Part shown: positions 42,677 through 44,309 of the stretch, piece after piece
Layout of the letters: each line of letters opens with the position of its first letter
How positions within the stretch are numbered: position 1 is the first letter of the stretch
Assembly: GCA_028876525.1 (NCBI GenBank)
Contig: JAGWRI010000145.1
Coordinates: 1-44,309 of the forward strand
Source: Gemmatimonadota bacterium
GTDB taxonomy: Bacteria; Gemmatimonadota; Gemmatimonadetes; Gemmatimonadales; Gemmatimonadaceae
DNA length: 44,309 nt
Reading direction: 5' to 3'
The notes under the pieces: generated by a model
What the model was told of the DNA's origin: nothing
Databases searched by the model: none
The model's input: only the letters and a program-made list of their open reading frames with translations
Translations under genes and position numbers: made by a program

Positions 42677-43033
42677 TCACGCGGTGAAGGAACTCCCACA
42701 CCCGCAGCCGCCGGTGGCATTCGGGTTCTTGAACGTGAACCCCGAGCCCTGCATGGACGACACGTAGTCGATCGTCACCCCATTCAGATACTGCGCCGAG
42801 AACGGATCGACCAGCACCTTCCATCCGCCCTGATCGACGATGAAATCGTCGTCGGCCGCCGCATCCTCGATCAGCAGGCCGTACTTGAATCCGCTGCAGC
42901 CGCCAGGCTGCACGCTCACGCGCAGGCCGCCGACCGCCGGATCCACGCCCTCCTGATCCATGAACTTCTTCACTTCGGCGCTGGCGACATCCGTAACGAT
43001 CACCATGACGTCGGGCTGCTGAGTGGTGCTCAT
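42677..43033 (-). CDS. HesB/IscA-type iron-sulfur cluster assembly accessory protein
   Basis: LRVSVQPGGCSGFKYGL ... FKNPNATGGCGCGSSFTA conserved Cys; start MSTTQQPDV behind GGAGG. Confidence 0.9.
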   Translation of the reverse strand: MSTTQQPDVMVIVTDVASAEVKKFMDQEGVDPAVGGLRVSVQPGGCSGFKYGLLIEDAAADDDFIVDQGGWKVLVDPFSAQYLNGVTIDYVSSMQGSGFTFKNPNATGGCGCGSSFTA

Positions 43034-43085
43034 CCAATCCTCCAAGTCATTGGGCGGCATGGACTCCCGCCCTCACCAGGGGCGA

Positions 43086-43113
43086 AATATAGCGACCCCG
43101 TCGCCCCCTTCAA
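43086..43113 (-). promoter_or_regulatory. Putative sigma70-type promoter of the iscA-like gene, TTGAAG-N16-TATATT
   Basis: Read on the minus strand; about 50 nt upstream of ATG 43033. Confidence 0.5.
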
Positions 43114-43132
43114 GCGGCCCCCTGGGGTCCCG

Positions 43133-44309
43133 CTACTGGGAGCCCCCCGGGTGCGGGTGGCCGACGGCCTCCGGGCCGGCGTGCCCCAGCACCGTCTCCA
43201 CGGCGTCGGCCAGCGCCACCCGCACGGCCCCGATCTTGTGATTGTTCCGCGTCGGATCCACCCGGTTGGTGAGGAGCACGATGAACAGGTCCTGCGCCGG
43301 GTCGATCCAGATGGACGTGCCGGTGAACCCGGTATGCCCGAACGCCGCCGGGGAGAGGTAGTGCCCCGCCGAATTCGTGCCGTCGGGCTTCTCCCAGCCC
43401 AGCGCCCGATTGGACATCGCGCTGTCCTGCACCGTGGTGAACTCGGCCACGGTCTTCGCCGAGAACAGGCGGACGCCGTCCAGCTCGCCTCCGTTCAGGT
43501 ACATCTCGGCGAACCGCGCCAGGTCGTGCCCGCTGCTGAACAGCCCGGCGTGGGCCGAGATGCCGCCCAGGTAATACGCGCGCTCGTCGTGCACCTTGCC
43601 GCGCAGCTTGCCTCCGCGCCGCGGGTCCACCTCGGTTGGCGCGATGCGCGGAATCAGCGACGCCGGCGGGTTGTACATCGTCTCGTGCATGCCGAGCGGG
43701 TCGAACACGTGGCCGGCGAGGTAGCGGTCCAGCCGCTGGCCCGACACCCGCTCGACGATCTTGCCGGCGAGCCACGCCCCGATGTCGCTGTAGACGAACC
43801 GCGCGCCGGGGCGCGCCTCGAGCGGCTCGGCCATCATCAGCTTGGCGATGCTGTCGGCGTCGGTGGTGATCCGGTCGTACGCCCGGAAGGCCGGCAGCCC
43901 CGACGTGTGCGTGAGCAGCATGCGCACCGTGACGTCGGCCTTGTGCGGCCCGCGCCACTCGGGGAGGTAGCGCTGCACCGGCGCGTCGAGCACGACCTTG
44001 CCCTGTTCCACGAGCTGCATCATGGCCGTGGTCATGCCGATGACTTTGGTCAGCGATGCGAGATCCCACATCGTGCCGGCGTCGGGGCGCGGCGAGGGGG
44101 CCCAGTCCAGGTGGCCGGCGCCGTAGCTCGCCACGACGCCCGCGTGGGTGCCGACCGCCGCGTAGGCGCCGGGAAATGCGCCGTTCGCGACGGCGGCGTC
44201 GAGCACGGCCCGCAGCGTGTCGCCGAGCGCGGCGGCGGTGGAACGCGGGGCGGGGCGGGGCGACGGACCCTGGGCGCGCGCGACGAGCGGCGCGGCGGCG
44301 AGAAGCGCG
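43133..44309 (-). CDS. Serine hydrolase, beta-lactamase/class C-like (N-terminus beyond window)
   Basis: DLASLTKVIGMTTAMMQLVEQGKVVLDAPVQRYLPEW (SxxK), VYSDIGAWLAGKIVERVSG (YxN-like), FGHTGFTGTSIWIDP; frame open to the window end with signal peptide (ALLAAAPLVARAQ). Confidence 0.88.
   Translation of the reverse strand, partial: ALLAAAPLVARAQGPSPRPAPRSTAAALGDTLRAVLDAAVANGAFPGAYAAVGTHAGVVASYGAGHLDWAPSPRPDAGTMWDLASLTKVIGMTTAMMQLVEQGKVVLDAPVQRYLPEWRGPHKADVTVRMLLTHTSGLPAFRAYDRITTDADSIAKLMMAEPLEARPGARFVYSDIGAWLAGKIVERVSGQRLDRYLAGHVFDPLGMHETMYNPPASLIPRIAPTEVDPRRGGKLRGKVHDERAYYLGGISAHAGLFSSGHDLARFAEMYLNGGELDGVRLFSAKTVAEFTTVQDSAMSNRALGWEKPDGTNSAGHYLSPAAFGHTGFTGTSIWIDPAQDLFIVLLTNRVDPTRNNHKIGAVRVALADAVETVLGHAGPEAVGHPHPGGSQ

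Noticed and set aside
39640-42687. 1015-aa plus-strand ORF opposite the SSS and NagB-PIG-L genes
   Set aside because: Arg/Gln/His-rich frame opposite genes with clear motifs; artefact.
42669-42720. NagB-PIG-L start at 42720
   Set aside because: Would overlap the conserved CGCG C-terminus of the IscA-like gene; the extension shows no NagB similarity.

Overview
High-GC, gene-dense chromosomal window. Gene content and order suggest Gemmatimonadota or a relative; this is inference only. From left to right: (1) 3' part of a GH38-type alpha-mannosidase; (2) a membrane-anchored MutS-family ATPase; (3) a Dpp/Opp-type ABC transporter (two permeases, divergent lipoprotein SBP); (4) a heparinase II/III-like lyase with a CBM9-like C-terminus, coupled to a SpoU/TrmH-type RNA methyltransferase; (5) a coupled trio of GSA-aminomutase-like class III aminotransferase, canonical amidohydrolase and degenerate amidohydrolase-like protein; (6) a complete six-gene Alternative Complex III operon (actABCDEF-type) preceded by a perfect CRP/FNR-family palindrome; (7) tandem 8-bp and 15-bp repeats leading into a tRNA-Ala(TGC) promoter, with a peroxiredoxin starting 19 nt after the tRNA; (8) a four-gene two-component cluster (NtrB-like kinase, NtrC-like regulator with GAFAGA instead of GAFTGA, OmpR-type regulator, kinase); (9) a tonB-exbB-exbD-exbD-tonB locus in which exbB carries an in-frame TAG; (10) amino-acid transporters around a membrane H+-pyrophosphatase; (11) a minus-strand amino-sugar cluster (BadF-type kinase, SSS symporter, NagB-PIG-L fusion) next to an IscA-like gene and a serine hydrolase cut by the window edge. 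No CRISPR array, transposase or phage gene was seen. The observations most worth checking are the exbB amber codon, the degenerate amidohydrolase pair, the GAFAGA regulator, the perfect operator upstream of ACIII, and the hairpin at the start of nagB-PIG-L. All family calls come from reading motifs; no database search was run.
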